Part shown: piece after piece, positions 44,651-53,809 of the stretch | Numbering within the stretch: position 1 is the stretch's first letter | Layout: the number at the start of each line of letters is the position of its first letter | From: Psychrobacter sp. Choline-02u-9 | Lineage (GTDB): Bacteria > Pseudomonadota > Gammaproteobacteria > Pseudomonadales > Moraxellaceae | Direction of reading: 5' to 3' | Assembly: GCF_002836505.1 (NCBI RefSeq) | Contig: NZ_PJBF01000040.1 | Coordinates: 124,001-188,000, forward strand | Length of the DNA stretch: 64,000 nt | Program-made: the position numbers and the translations under genes | Notes under the pieces: model-generated | Told to the model about the DNA's origin: nothing | The model's input: only the letters and a program-made list of their open reading frames with translations | Databases searched by the model: none

Positions 44651-44684
44651 AAAAAAACCCCAGCGATTAACTGGGGTTTTTATT
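44651..44684. terminator. Bidirectional terminator
   Basis: AAAAACCCCAG / CTGGGGTTTTT stem with T runs on both strands separates converging genes at 44600 and 44716. Confidence 0.9.
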
Positions 44685-44715
44685 ATCTTATCAATAAATA
44701 CTCAATATTAAGCTG

Positions 44716-45885
44716 TTAGCGCTCACCCAAACCTTCTGATAAGGTTTTGGTAATTGGCTTAGTCAAATAAGACAATACCGTACGCTCCATTGCTTTAATA
44801 TCAACAGAAGCTGTCATACCAGGTTTGATGACAATCTCATCACCGCGCCCCTTAAACTCAGCACCATTAATCACAATTAATACACGGTAGTAAGGCTCTT
44901 CGCCTTTAGGTGTTTGCTCCATTAGCGTGTCTGGACTGATATAGTTGACTGTACCTTTCATGGCTCCAAAGATAGAGTAATCATAAGCATCAAGCTTAAC
45001 CGTCGCTTCTTGACCTTCTTTGACATAAGCAATATCAGCAGGACTGACCTTGGCATCTATAACCAAGTCACTACTGGTCGGTAAAATCTGCATGATGACC
45101 TCGCCTGGCTTAACAACACCGCCAATAGTGGTCACATTGATGTTTTTAATTTTACCTTCTGTGGGCGCCATCAAGCGCTTCTCTTCAAGTACTTGCGCCC
45201 GATCTCGCAATTGCTCAAGCTCGGTATCTAGCTCTTCTTGAGCCTTGGTCATTTCAGCCTGTGCTTCTTCGAAGTACTTATTACGCTTGTTATTAATCTG
45301 CGCTTCGATATCAGCAACTTGGCGGCTGAGTTTGATGACATCAGCTTGACTGACATCGCCATACTTTAATAAAGGCTCATTCATACGCAATTCTTGACGC
45401 GCCAACACTAGCATTTTCTCAAGGGAAGAGACTTCTTCATTGATAGCTTGACGACGTCTATTGTATAGCGCCCTTTGGTTTTGCACGTACTCAGGATAGT
45501 CCTGTACCCCTTTAGGAAATACCAACGGTTTTTCAAAAATCTCAGCATTTAGTCTGGCTAGCTTAGCAGTCAATGCAGCTGTTTTAGAAGCAGAGTTATC
45601 AACAGCCGCTTTAGCACGCTCCTCTTCCAGAACTACCAATAATTGACCTGCTTTGACCTCTTCACCTTCTGTGACAGCGAGCTGAGTCAAAATTCCACCT
45701 TCTGATGCTTGGATTTCCTGCGTTCGAGCGCTGGCGATTACCGTTGCTTGCGCACGAGTCACTTGGTCAATCTTGGCAAATGACGCCCAGACAATCAAAA
45801 TGACAATTCCGATTAATGCTATCCAAATACTCAACCTTGAACGATTAACTTGGGGTTTAGTGGGTGTGTACTTATACTCTGACAT
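44716..45885 (-). CDS. Type I secretion membrane-fusion protein, HlyD/LapC family
   Basis: The 389-residue protein has one N-terminal membrane helix (about 21-41), a first lipoyl/beta half (IQASEGGILTQLAVTEGEEVKAGQLLVVLE, about 60-95), a long coiled-coil hairpin (about 100-240) and the returning lipoyl and beta-barrel region (APTEGKIKNINVTTIGGVVKPG, then DIAYVKEGQEATVKLDAYDYSI). It bridges the ABC exporter and the outer-membrane pore. It starts two bases after the ABC transporter stop, so these genes form one operon (lapE, lapB, lapC order in transcription). Confidence 0.9.
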   Translation of the reverse strand: MSEYKYTPTKPQVNRSRLSIWIALIGIVILIVWASFAKIDQVTRAQATVIASARTQEIQASEGGILTQLAVTEGEEVKAGQLLVVLEEERAKAAVDNSASKTAALTAKLARLNAEIFEKPLVFPKGVQDYPEYVQNQRALYNRRRQAINEEVSSLEKMLVLARQELRMNEPLLKYGDVSQADVIKLSRQVADIEAQINNKRNKYFEEAQAEMTKAQEELDTELEQLRDRAQVLEEKRLMAPTEGKIKNINVTTIGGVVKPGEVIMQILPTSSDLVIDAKVSPADIAYVKEGQEATVKLDAYDYSIFGAMKGTVNYISPDTLMEQTPKGEEPYYRVLIVINGAEFKGRGDEIVIKPGMTASVDIKAMERTVLSYLTKPITKTLSEGLGER

Positions 45886-45887
45886 GC

Positions 45888-48212
45888 CTACTTCCCTTGA
45901 TCGTCTGTTGAATGTTTAGCACTGATGGGTTTTACGCTGATGTTTCTAACTCTAGAGGTAGCAGGCTTATTTTCGTCGGCACCTTCTTTTGACGGTTGGT
46001 TGGCTTTGTTAACGATTTTACCTTTTTGCTGCATGGTGGTTTTATTTTTTGCTTGATCGTTTTTTCTGAGCTCATCAAGTACAGCTTGTTTTGGACCGTC
46101 GATAATAATACGCTGGTTATCCATAATGATCAGACGATCTACCAAGTCTAGCAATGCTGTCTTGTGGGTCGACACAATAAACGTTTGCCCTTTCGTCAAC
46201 TCCTGACGTAGCACTTGTAGACAGCGCTGCTCTTGTCGGTTATCCATAGAAGCTGTCGGCTCATCCAGCAAAAACACATCAGGTTTGGTCAATAATAAAC
46301 GGGTAAATGCCACTAGTTGCTTTTGTCCCCCCGATAGGCCTTTACCGCCTTCACTGATCGGTAGGTCAAGACCACTTGAATGACTGGATACTAAGTTGAT
46401 TAGCCCTGTCCTATTTAAAGTCTCTTGAAGGACATCATCATTGGGCGCTGCCATACCGATTAATAAGTTCTCACGCAGGGTTCCTTGAAACAGTCGATGG
46501 TCTTGCTGCAGATAACCCAAGCGCTCACTAAGTGTCTCACGACTGATCTGATGTATATCAAGTCCATCTAACAACACGCGTCCTTCCGTTGGTGCATACA
46601 GACCTGCCAGCACCTTAAGCAAGGTAGATTTACCTGAACCAATAGGCCCAAGTATCGCTATACGCTCTCCTGGTTTAATCGACAGTTGCGGAACTGTAAT
46701 GGCTGGTCGATCGTTGCCTTGGTAATTGAACGTCAATCCATCGCACTGATATGCGCCTTTTATATGCGTAGGCGATAATGGATACGCAACGCCTTGGTTG
46801 TCTTGCTCCAGTGCAAACAGACTCTCAATATTCATTTTGGCGGCTTTGGCATGAGCGTACTGTACTAGCAGGTTGGGTATCGCCATAACAGGCGCTAACA
46901 CTCTACCACCAAGTATCGAGCAGGCAATCAGTCCGCCCATTGTCATGTCACCTTGCATGACGACAAACGACCCGACTATTACGATACCAACGTAGCTTAC
47001 TTGCTGTAGCATCTGCGTAAAATACGTTAAGTTATCATTGGCATGCTTCATATCCAAATCGTTTTTGATGGTGACATCCATCACATCTAGCCAACGCGAG
47101 AGAAACTTCCAACTGCCTGCTCCTGCTTTTATTGTCTCGACGCCTTCCACAGCTTCTACCAACAGACCCGTCTTATAATAAGAGGCAGTCGCGCCCTCTG
47201 ATGCGATGGCATCGATGCGTTTGCGTGCAATCAGTCCCATCGTAATTGCGATGACCGCCGCTATCACTGGTACAACAGCGACTAATGGCGAGCCAATAAA
47301 AGCTATTAAGCTGATAAAAATAATGGTCATGGGCAAATCGACTAAGCCAAAAAGCGTGCTCGCCGTAAAAAAGCTACGTACTTGCTCATAACCACGTAGC
47401 TGTGCTGCCATAGAGCCAACTGACCCCGGCATTTGGTCGATACGTACTTTGAGTAGACGTTGGAACACTTCTCGAGATAGGTACTGGTCTAGACCGACGA
47501 CGACCTTATCCATGATTTTTGAGCGAGAAAACTTCATAAACGCTTCAAACATGATGACTAAGAAGACGCCACTGGCTAAAATGATCAGCGTGTATTCGCT
47601 ACGAGTCGGTATGACCCGGTCATACACCTGCATCGAAAATAAAGAGACGGCTAGTGCCAACATATTAATCAAAAAGGTTGCAATAACGGCTTCAGCTAAA
47701 ATACCTTTATAATTACCCAAATCAGACTTTAATAGATCAGAAAATGTGGCCTTTCGCTGCTTAATATGATCTTCTTTTAGACGAATACGCATGACCAAAG
47801 TCAATTCTTCGGCACGCGTATGTACCTGCTGGTTCGCTTGTCTAAAGTTCCAACTTTTTTGCGGCGTTTGGCTATCAATCACGCCCCAACCTAAATCTGT
47901 TCGATACGCTAGTAAGGGCAAAAAAGCGGCATCAGGCTGCTCTAATATTTCTGGTGTATCTGTTATACCAATGCCTTGTAATACTGCAATGACACCGCCT
48001 AACTCATGAATGCTTTGACCTTGTATATCCGATTGCTCACTATGACGTTTGACAATATCATGGAGCCGTATGTTATCTACTGGATAGCCTTGCTGTCCGA
48101 GTAAATGCTTAATCGCATCAGTCAACGTTTCGGTCAGATCAACCTGCTCTGAGTGTTGCAGCTCATGGTGGTCAACAGACTGAGACGGTGTCTTTTGTAA
48201 TTGTGCACTCAT
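45888..48212 (-). CDS. Type I secretion ABC transporter, LapB-like
   Basis: The 774-residue protein has an N-terminal C39-like domain (about 25-145) with no Cys at all, so it can bind but not cleave its substrate, then a membrane domain (about 170-460) and a nucleotide-binding domain with Walker A GPIGSGKST near 520, signature LSGGQKQLVAF and Walker B VFLLDEPTASMD. A Lys/Asn-rich tail of about 60 residues ends the chain. Cys-less C39-like domains are typical of exporters of large RTX-type adhesins, as in LapB. No adhesin gene, LapG protease or LapD is in the window. Confidence 0.9.
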   Translation of the reverse strand: MSAQLQKTPSQSVDHHELQHSEQVDLTETLTDAIKHLLGQQGYPVDNIRLHDIVKRHSEQSDIQGQSIHELGGVIAVLQGIGITDTPEILEQPDAAFLPLLAYRTDLGWGVIDSQTPQKSWNFRQANQQVHTRAEELTLVMRIRLKEDHIKQRKATFSDLLKSDLGNYKGILAEAVIATFLINMLALAVSLFSMQVYDRVIPTRSEYTLIILASGVFLVIMFEAFMKFSRSKIMDKVVVGLDQYLSREVFQRLLKVRIDQMPGSVGSMAAQLRGYEQVRSFFTASTLFGLVDLPMTIIFISLIAFIGSPLVAVVPVIAAVIAITMGLIARKRIDAIASEGATASYYKTGLLVEAVEGVETIKAGAGSWKFLSRWLDVMDVTIKNDLDMKHANDNLTYFTQMLQQVSYVGIVIVGSFVVMQGDMTMGGLIACSILGGRVLAPVMAIPNLLVQYAHAKAAKMNIESLFALEQDNQGVAYPLSPTHIKGAYQCDGLTFNYQGNDRPAITVPQLSIKPGERIAILGPIGSGKSTLLKVLAGLYAPTEGRVLLDGLDIHQISRETLSERLGYLQQDHRLFQGTLRENLLIGMAAPNDDVLQETLNRTGLINLVSSHSSGLDLPISEGGKGLSGGQKQLVAFTRLLLTKPDVFLLDEPTASMDNRQEQRCLQVLRQELTKGQTFIVSTHKTALLDLVDRLIIMDNQRIIIDGPKQAVLDELRKNDQAKNKTTMQQKGKIVNKANQPSKEGADENKPATSRVRNISVKPISAKHSTDDQGK

Positions 48213-48286
48213 ATTAATCGCTTATTTAATATTTTAGATGGTTGCGTATGTAGGATAATTTACGCCTATTTATATGACTTTTTGAT

Positions 48287-49825
48287 TTACTTATTTGTCA
48301 TATTCTCTTGATCAGTTATCGGCGTAATACTGTAATCATCATTTAACATGAGATACTCACCATTGTTCAAGCTTTGCTCTGCCGTCGCGGGCAGCTTAAT
48401 ATCGATATATTCTTCTGCTGAATTGTTTCCATAACCGAAATGACTACTAGCGTTGTTTTTGTCTTGCTTATTGAGCCCTTGCTTGACAGAGTTGGCTGGG
48501 CTAAACAAAGTCACTGGGTCGCGATTATGAGAAAACTGCTGCCACTGCATGATGCCAAAATCTACTTGTAGTCTATAAAATGCACCCAACATTTCTGCGC
48601 GAGTTTGTACCAGCTGGACTTGATAATCGTTATGCTCACGGACAGCATTTAGGACTTCTAGCCATGACTTGCGTCCTGCGATGAACTGCCGGCGATAAGA
48701 ACTGACTACAATCTGTGCCCCCGCTACAGCCGCAACCAACGAGGTTTCCCGGTCTTTGGCACTGACAAACTGCTGATACTGTACTTGAATGTTCTCGATG
48801 ACATTACGGCGTGCAGCTTCTTGGTTTTGTACTAGGCTGTTGACCTCTGCCTGTGAGGCTCGTGCTAGCGCAAAATTGGAAAATCCAGCACCTGGTGCAT
48901 AGCTCAATCCCACTGAAAACTTACCATCGTTTTCGTTATCCTCATGATAGTAAGCATGCTCATATTGGGCATAAATGGTTGGATAACGAGCAGCTTGCTG
49001 TGCTTCGACACCCTGCTTAGCGGATTCAATTTGGAAGTGTTCTTTTACAACGGTAGGATTGTAAAAGCCAGCTCTATCAAATGCCATTCTTTCAAAGTCA
49101 ACGGATTGCTGCTTGGCTTGATTTACCAATACCTTAAGATTCGGTATGCTCGTGACACTCATCTGAGACAGTGGTTGACCAATGATTTGTTCTAACCTAG
49201 CAGCGGCGATACGTTGCTGCTCAACTGCCGCTTGATAAGATGTTTGCTCTTGCAATATACGGTTAGTCACCAGATCAAGCTCAATACGAGCTGATACACC
49301 TTGACCAACGCGTCGCTGCATCATGGCTTCAAAATCATTCAGCTCTTTTAAGTTCTCCACATGGACACTTTGTGTCGCGACGGCTTGGATATAGCTTTGC
49401 CAAGCATCAATCGTTGTCTTGGCCACTAAGTTTTGCTGCTCGTAGATATACTCTACAGCAGCCTTGTCATCGAATATGGCTTGATTGACATCTGCGGTGA
49501 GTTTACCCCCTGTCCATAGGGGCTGGCGAATAGTAACCTCTGAGACAAAATCATTGTCTCTATCGTAACCTGAGCTTACGCTTGGTGTTGGTAAAAGGTT
49601 TAATTTGGCCGCATTAATTCCTTCGGTAGTTGCTTGTTGACTCGCTCGAGCCGACCCTACTAAAGGATGCGTTTGAATTGCCTGCGCCACTAGGCTATTG
49701 ATTTGGAAATCTGCTACTACTGCGTGTGAAGTCACGGTAAAACATATACCAGTCGCCAAAGCGGTCATAAAATGGCGCACTGAAATACTACGAAGTGACT
49801 GCTTACGATTTGACGAATTTTTCAT
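48287..49825 (-). CDS. TolC-family outer-membrane channel, LapE/AggA-like
   Basis: The 512-residue protein has a signal peptide ending near residue 38 (SHAVVA) and the TolC-type two-repeat pattern (IQTHPLVGSARASQQATTEGINAAKLNLLP; YERQ-like helical segments; FSVGLSYAPGAGFSNFALARA). It forms the outer-membrane pore of the type I system. The conserved part ends at about residue 430 (FYRLQVDFGIMQW); a C-terminal tail of 80 residues, rich in Asn and Ser and of unknown role, follows. It is first in the operon; the start is 75 bp upstream of the ABC gene on the same strand. Confidence 0.9.
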   Translation of the reverse strand: MKNSSNRKQSLRSISVRHFMTALATGICFTVTSHAVVADFQINSLVAQAIQTHPLVGSARASQQATTEGINAAKLNLLPTPSVSSGYDRDNDFVSEVTIRQPLWTGGKLTADVNQAIFDDKAAVEYIYEQQNLVAKTTIDAWQSYIQAVATQSVHVENLKELNDFEAMMQRRVGQGVSARIELDLVTNRILQEQTSYQAAVEQQRIAAARLEQIIGQPLSQMSVTSIPNLKVLVNQAKQQSVDFERMAFDRAGFYNPTVVKEHFQIESAKQGVEAQQAARYPTIYAQYEHAYYHEDNENDGKFSVGLSYAPGAGFSNFALARASQAEVNSLVQNQEAARRNVIENIQVQYQQFVSAKDRETSLVAAVAGAQIVVSSYRRQFIAGRKSWLEVLNAVREHNDYQVQLVQTRAEMLGAFYRLQVDFGIMQWQQFSHNRDPVTLFSPANSVKQGLNKQDKNNASSHFGYGNNSAEEYIDIKLPATAEQSLNNGEYLMLNDDYSITPITDQENMTNK

Positions 49826-50175
49826 ATTATTTTAGTAATCGCCCTTGTTGATGCGCTCTTAAATGTGTATTCAACACTTCTGTGTTAAACCTTACTAGAC
49901 CTAAGTTAGTAAGGCAACAACTCATATACTATATAAGCATGAATTAGAGCTCACTACTGTTCTATATACAAAAGTTAAAGCATTCCATTTAATTACTTAG
50001 GCTACTTTTTTAGAAGAAGATACTTGGAAGGTTGTTATTTTTTGAAGGTAGATGAAAAAGATGATGCTTGGTACCTTTTACTTAATATATTTCATGCAAA
50101 AAAAAGCAATGGTCCTAATATATTGAACTTACTAAGGTATAATTTGTCTATACAATTAATAAGTGCTATTTAGGT
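49826..50175. other. Intergenic region upstream of the type I secretion operon
   Basis: No gene is visible. It contains an 8-bp inverted repeat CCTTACTA / TAGTAAGG (49890-49897 and 49907-49914), 65-90 bp upstream of the channel gene, a possible operator for the secretion operon. The rest is AT-rich with no support for a small RNA or gene. Confidence 0.4.
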
Positions 50176-50853
50176 TTATTTAACCTTTAAACCGATGACA
50201 TGATTAAGATGGCCAGTTTTTAAGTATATGGTTGCGCCCTCCACCCCTGCTTTTATTTGTACGCTTATATCTATCGGTAGGCGTATCCAACTATCCTGCT
50301 GATATAACTGTCCACCCTCTATTAGCTCGCCTGCTACAACTAATATTTCTGCACCGCCATGAACTGTCTCAGTGAATAGCAACTCGCCTGCATCGATACG
50401 CTGTAGACTAACGCGCTCTACCCCATCGGAAAAAAGCTTGCAGACAGTACGGTCGCCTTGTCGTTGCCAATTGGCATCATTGTAAGTGTTGATAGCCACG
50501 TGCTGCGTTTCGTCAGATGACATTTGCCGTAACTTGACAAAAATGACAGCACCTTCGTCACTATAAGGCCGATGACCTGATGTCGGTGGATTACGTAAAT
50601 ACCAACCTGCTGGATAATGAGTGTCATCTGCAGAAAAAGTGCCTGACAATACCAAAATCTCTTCGCCGCCTGGATGCAGATGGTGCGGAAAGTAAGAGTT
50701 TGGCGCATAACGCACAAGACTGGTAGCGCGAGCCTTCTCCGCACCCACACGATCAAGCATCACACGCTCCACACCATTTTGTGGTGACTTAATCCATTGA
50801 TGTGCTTCAGGGGTCAGTGAAGCACGTTGTGAAAAATCTGCATTAATTAGCAT
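50176..50853 (-). CDS. ChrR-like double-cupin protein
   Basis: ATG 50853 is taken as start (225 residues); the open frame extends 14 codons through a palindrome and is unlikely there. Each half is a ChrR-type cupin: the first has SYFPHHLHPGGEEILVLSG with His/Glu metal ligands and GWYLRNPP, and the second has GAEILVVAGEL and DSWIRLPI. The first half keeps the usual HxHxGGEE-like metal site; the second lacks the His pair. ChrR cupins bind zinc and, in anti-sigma factors, respond to singlet oxygen and peroxides; here no anti-sigma domain is fused. It reads in the same direction as the stress-protein gene 92 bp upstream. Confidence 0.8.
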   Translation of the reverse strand: MLINADFSQRASLTPEAHQWIKSPQNGVERVMLDRVGAEKARATSLVRYAPNSYFPHHLHPGGEEILVLSGTFSADDTHYPAGWYLRNPPTSGHRPYSDEGAVIFVKLRQMSSDETQHVAINTYNDANWQRQGDRTVCKLFSDGVERVSLQRIDAGELLFTETVHGGAEILVVAGELIEGGQLYQQDSWIRLPIDISVQIKAGVEGATIYLKTGHLNHVIGLKVK

Positions 50854-50879
50854 AAAATATTCCAAAAGTATTAAATGAT

Positions 50880-50918
50880 TAGGGCGTACCCACAATATAA
50901 AGCTGAGGATACGCCCTA
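50880..50918. repeat. Short palindrome resembling MITE ends
   Basis: TAGGGCGTA and TACGCCCTA are perfect 9-bp arms about 20 bases apart. The right 15 bases (50904-50918) differ by one base from the right end of the element at 24770. It may be a terminator of the stress-protein gene, though there is no T run, or an internally deleted copy of the same element. Confidence 0.5.
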
Positions 50919-50945
50919 GACGATAAACACAAATATATGACGTTA

Positions 50946-51809
50946 TTACCGCACTAGAATAACTGGTGATAACGTGCTAGCGATAATTTCTGTCGTTGTA
51001 CTTCCGAGAAACAATTGCTGCCATTTCGAATGTCCGTACGCACCCACCACCATAATGTCGACATTGTTCTCTACCTGAAACTTTAACAATCCGTCCACCG
51101 CATCAGAAGCAGATAAGTGATGTGCTTCAACGACAAACCCAGCATCTTCTAACTGTGCGGCGGCGGCGCTCATACTTTGCTTGGCGGCGTCGTTATGATT
51201 GCCTACCATCACGATATGGCCTTTTAGACCTTTTAATAGTGGACTTTTTGACACCATTCGTGCCGCTTTAATAGAGGTCTTGCTACCGTCAAAGGCAATC
51301 ATATAGGAGCTTGGCTCTTCAAATTTCTCTGAGCAAATCAATATAGGAATATCTGACCCACGAGCGACCGTCTCGATCTGACTACCAATATTAATCCGAC
51401 TGTTCTTATGATCCTCTCCGCGGCGTCCCATCACAATCGCACGATTTGCTTCTTTGAAATGCTCAATACTAGGAAGCAACTTGCCGTGGCGTTGATAAAC
51501 GCGAACATTGACATCAGCGAAACTGCTTTGAATGTGGCTTTTTGCATCTTGTACCAATGCATTACTATAGCTGTTGACGACTTTTGCTCTTTGCTCATCC
51601 AATTGGGACAACTCTTCTAATAAAAACTGACGGCTATTTATGCCTATAGCACCTGATAAATCCCGTCTAGTCGATGCTGGTATGTCACTGACATGCAATA
51701 ATCCAACAGGTACGTTTAATTTACTGGCATACCACGCTGCATAGTCACAAACCGATTCAGTCACTGCCGAGCCGTCAATACAGGCCAAAATGTGCTGTGA
51801 TGTTGTCAT
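50946..51809 (-). CDS. Tandem universal stress protein (UspA family)
   Basis: The 287-residue protein holds two USP domains (about 5-150 and 160-285). Each ends in a nucleotide-binding-like G-x2-G-x9-G-S/T stretch: MGRRGEDHKNSRINIGS in the first and GAYGHSKWQQLFLGST in the second, and the N-terminal half starts ILACIDGSAVTESVCDYA. This points to ATP-binding type USPs that act in stress resistance. AAGGACAG before the ATG is a good ribosome site. It stands first in a possible two-gene unit with the cupin gene. Confidence 0.9.
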   Translation of the reverse strand: MTTSQHILACIDGSAVTESVCDYAAWYASKLNVPVGLLHVSDIPASTRRDLSGAIGINSRQFLLEELSQLDEQRAKVVNSYSNALVQDAKSHIQSSFADVNVRVYQRHGKLLPSIEHFKEANRAIVMGRRGEDHKNSRINIGSQIETVARGSDIPILICSEKFEEPSSYMIAFDGSKTSIKAARMVSKSPLLKGLKGHIVMVGNHNDAAKQSMSAAAAQLEDAGFVVEAHHLSASDAVDGLLKFQVENNVDIMVVGAYGHSKWQQLFLGSTTTEIIASTLSPVILVR

Positions 51810-52186
51810 AATCTGTCCTTAAATTTAATTATTTAATCCTATACAGCTTGTTGGTTCTGACCAAGCTATGCTCTTTGGTTTATGTACTCTGACTGGGGTA
51901 TGTTTCATTTACCTTATAATAGTTAGCTTTCAAAAATTATCTTATCAAGTAAATTTACCCATTCATTTGATAATAACCAATTTACACGGCTTCATCCAGC
52001 GATGTGTGCGACCCTTTTGCAATAATTGCAATTTGTTACCGTCAATCTTGTATAGGGCTTACCGCAGACTGATACCTAGCTATATATAAAGTCTTATCAT
52101 CGTCTGACCACATGCGCTAGCAAAGTTTGCTACAATGTATTTTTTAGCATTTATGATTTCGGTATCGTTATTTAGGTGATTGGATT
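51810..52186. other. Intergenic region between divergent stress-protein and DUF2058 genes
   Basis: It must hold two divergent promoters. The only clear structure is the short palindrome TTGCAATAATTGCAA at 52017-52031. No RNA gene or further coding region is supported. Confidence 0.4.
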
Positions 52187-52720
52187 ATGGCAAAAAATGC
52201 CCTACAGGCTCAATTATTAAAGGCTGGATTGGTTGATAGCAAAAAGGCCAAAAAAATCAGCAAACAAACGCAACATGCCAAGCGTACTGGTGACTCAGAA
52301 AGCGTCGAAGCAAAAAAAGCGTTGGCAGAGGCGCAAGCTCAAAAGCTAGAAAAGGATCAGAAGCTTAATCAAGAAAAGCAGCGCGTATTGGAAGAGAAAG
52401 CATTAAAAGCCAATATCGTGCAAATGATTAAGCAGCATCAGATTACTGAGACAGAAGGTGAGGTTAGCTATCAGTTTGTCGATGAATCCAAAGTAAAGAA
52501 AATCGCTATCACTCAGAAACTGTACGATCAAATCGTGGCTGGTCACGTGGTCATCGCACGCTTGGAAGAAAGCTACGCGCTATTACCTCGTCCATTGGCT
52601 GATCGTATTGATTCAAAAATGGAAGGCTTTATGGTTGTGTCAAACGACACTGCTGAGGAAGCATTGGCAGAAGACGATCCGTATGCTGCTTATGTGATTC
52701 CAGATGACTTGATGTGGTAA
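52187..52720 (+). CDS. DUF2058 protein (YaiL-like)
   Basis: The 177-residue protein has the DUF2058 layout: a start AKNALQAQLLKAGLVDSKKAKK followed by a long, very Lys/Gln/Glu-rich coiled-coil region (about 20-80), then a compact C-terminal part with YQFVDESKVKKIAITQKLYDQIVAGHVVIARL and YALLPRPLADRI. Escherichia coli YaiL is described as a nucleoprotein or polynucleotide-associated protein of unclear function. The gene is monocistronic, ending at a very strong terminator. Confidence 0.88.
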   Translation: MAKNALQAQLLKAGLVDSKKAKKISKQTQHAKRTGDSESVEAKKALAEAQAQKLEKDQKLNQEKQRVLEEKALKANIVQMIKQHQITETEGEVSYQFVDESKVKKIAITQKLYDQIVAGHVVIARLEESYALLPRPLADRIDSKMEGFMVVSNDTAEEALAEDDPYAAYVIPDDLMW

Positions 52721-52771
52721 GGCATTATTTTACTGCTGTTGGCTTTACTATAGTGTTATAAGTATTCCCCC

Positions 52772-52813
52772 AAAAGCCCTTTATAGAATTTACGTTCTAT
52801 AAAGGGCTTTTTT
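52772..52813 (+). terminator. Strong terminator after DUF2058 gene
   Basis: A 17-bp perfect stem (AAAAGCCCTTTATAGAA with its complement) and six-base loop, ending in a T run. Confidence 0.9.
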
Positions 52814-52977
52814 CGTTTATACGGGCTAGGCGAATTTTTGTAGCGCAAGATAAACGTTAAATGTGTCGACAGACTCAATCAAACGTATACAAATCGGGCT
52901 TCTTTAACCTAACATTGCTGGTTTGGTTAAAGAAAGTAACTCAGACCTATAATTGCTAGAATATGGATATAATCAAC

Positions 52978-52993
52978 TTGAACAGTTATTCAA
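52978..52993. promoter_or_regulatory. TetR-type palindrome (TTGAACAGTTATTCAA)
   Basis: One of two copies of the 16-bp motif in the 455-bp gap 52721-53175 upstream of the DoxX gene. Apart from the terminator and these two sites I see nothing in the gap. Confidence 0.5.
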
Positions 52994-53045
52994 TAACTAC
53001 TACAATGCGTTTTTAGTACATTTTGTGGTAATACTTTGTTTATTT

Positions 53046-53061
53046 TTGAGTAATCACTCAA
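53046..53061. promoter_or_regulatory. TetR-type palindrome (TTGAGTAATCACTCAA)
   Basis: A near-perfect palindrome 115 bp upstream of the DoxX start; it shares its half-site TTGAGT with the site at 39140. Confidence 0.6.
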
Positions 53062-53175
53062 TATTGTTCATATTTTACCTGTGTTTGTTACCTGATAGTT
53101 CGGTGCCGTCATGCCCGTTTTATTTGCTTAATTTGTTCCAATTCACTTTTACTTTTTCTCAAAAAGAGATAATTC

Positions 53176-53580
53176 ATGCCAAAACATTTGCCACTCTCAC
53201 TATTGTTTCTTCGCCTTGGTGTTTTCATCGTATTCTTCTTTTGGACACTCGACAAATTCGTAAATCCTGAGCATGCCGCCAATGTGTTTGCTAAATTCTA
53301 TGCATTGGAAAACTTGGGCATCACTATTGTTTACCTGATTGGTAGCTTGCAAATTATTCTTATCTTCTCGTTTGTCATGGGTTTATTCAAAAAATGGACA
53401 TACGGCATTATCTTATTACTACATGCCGCTTCTACTTTTGCATCTTTTGGTCTTTACCTAACGCCTTTTGATAACTTGTTGTTCTTTGCTGCATGGCCAA
53501 TGCTGGCAGCCTGTTTGGCGCTATTCTTAATGAGAGACTATGACACCCTAACATTGGGTAAAAATACGTCTCCAGTATAA
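53176..53580 (+). CDS. DoxX-family membrane protein
   Basis: The 134-residue protein has four hydrophobic helices, starting with the DoxX-type N-terminus LSLLFLRLGVFIVFFFWTLDKFVNPEHAANVFAKFY, then GSLQIILIFSFVMGLFKKWTYG, an ALAS-like helix and DNLLFFAAWPMLAACLALFLMRDYD. DoxX proteins are small inner-membrane proteins often linked to redox stress and thiol metabolism. Two copies of the 16-bp palindrome upstream put it, by inference, into the same regulon as the detoxification genes near 39 kb. The ribosome site AAAGAGA precedes the ATG. Confidence 0.85.
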   Translation: MPKHLPLSLLFLRLGVFIVFFFWTLDKFVNPEHAANVFAKFYALENLGITIVYLIGSLQIILIFSFVMGLFKKWTYGIILLLHAASTFASFGLYLTPFDNLLFFAAWPMLAACLALFLMRDYDTLTLGKNTSPV

Positions 53581-53809
53581 ATGTCAGCGGCAATGCTTAT
53601 TGCTTAAGTAGTATAAATGTCAGACAGCAAGACATAATTTATATACTATTAAGACTGCCGACTTAAACTTTTTATCGTGGTTAGGCGATTCAGACGATTC
53701 GATTTGATCGCCACCATTACTTAAACAGGGTTACTCAGGGATGAGTGTTCTACTGTTTGAGCAATAACTACGATTTTAGCCTTCGCTCCCTTATTTGGCC
53801 GGATTTTTC

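Noticed and set aside
50418-50756. 112-residue frame within the cupin gene
   Set aside because: Alternative-frame shadow; the cupin frame has clear domain motifs.
53574-53623. 14-bp direct repeat agtataaatgtcag (53574 and 53610)
   Set aside because: Too short and single; likely a local slippage duplication at the end of the DoxX gene.
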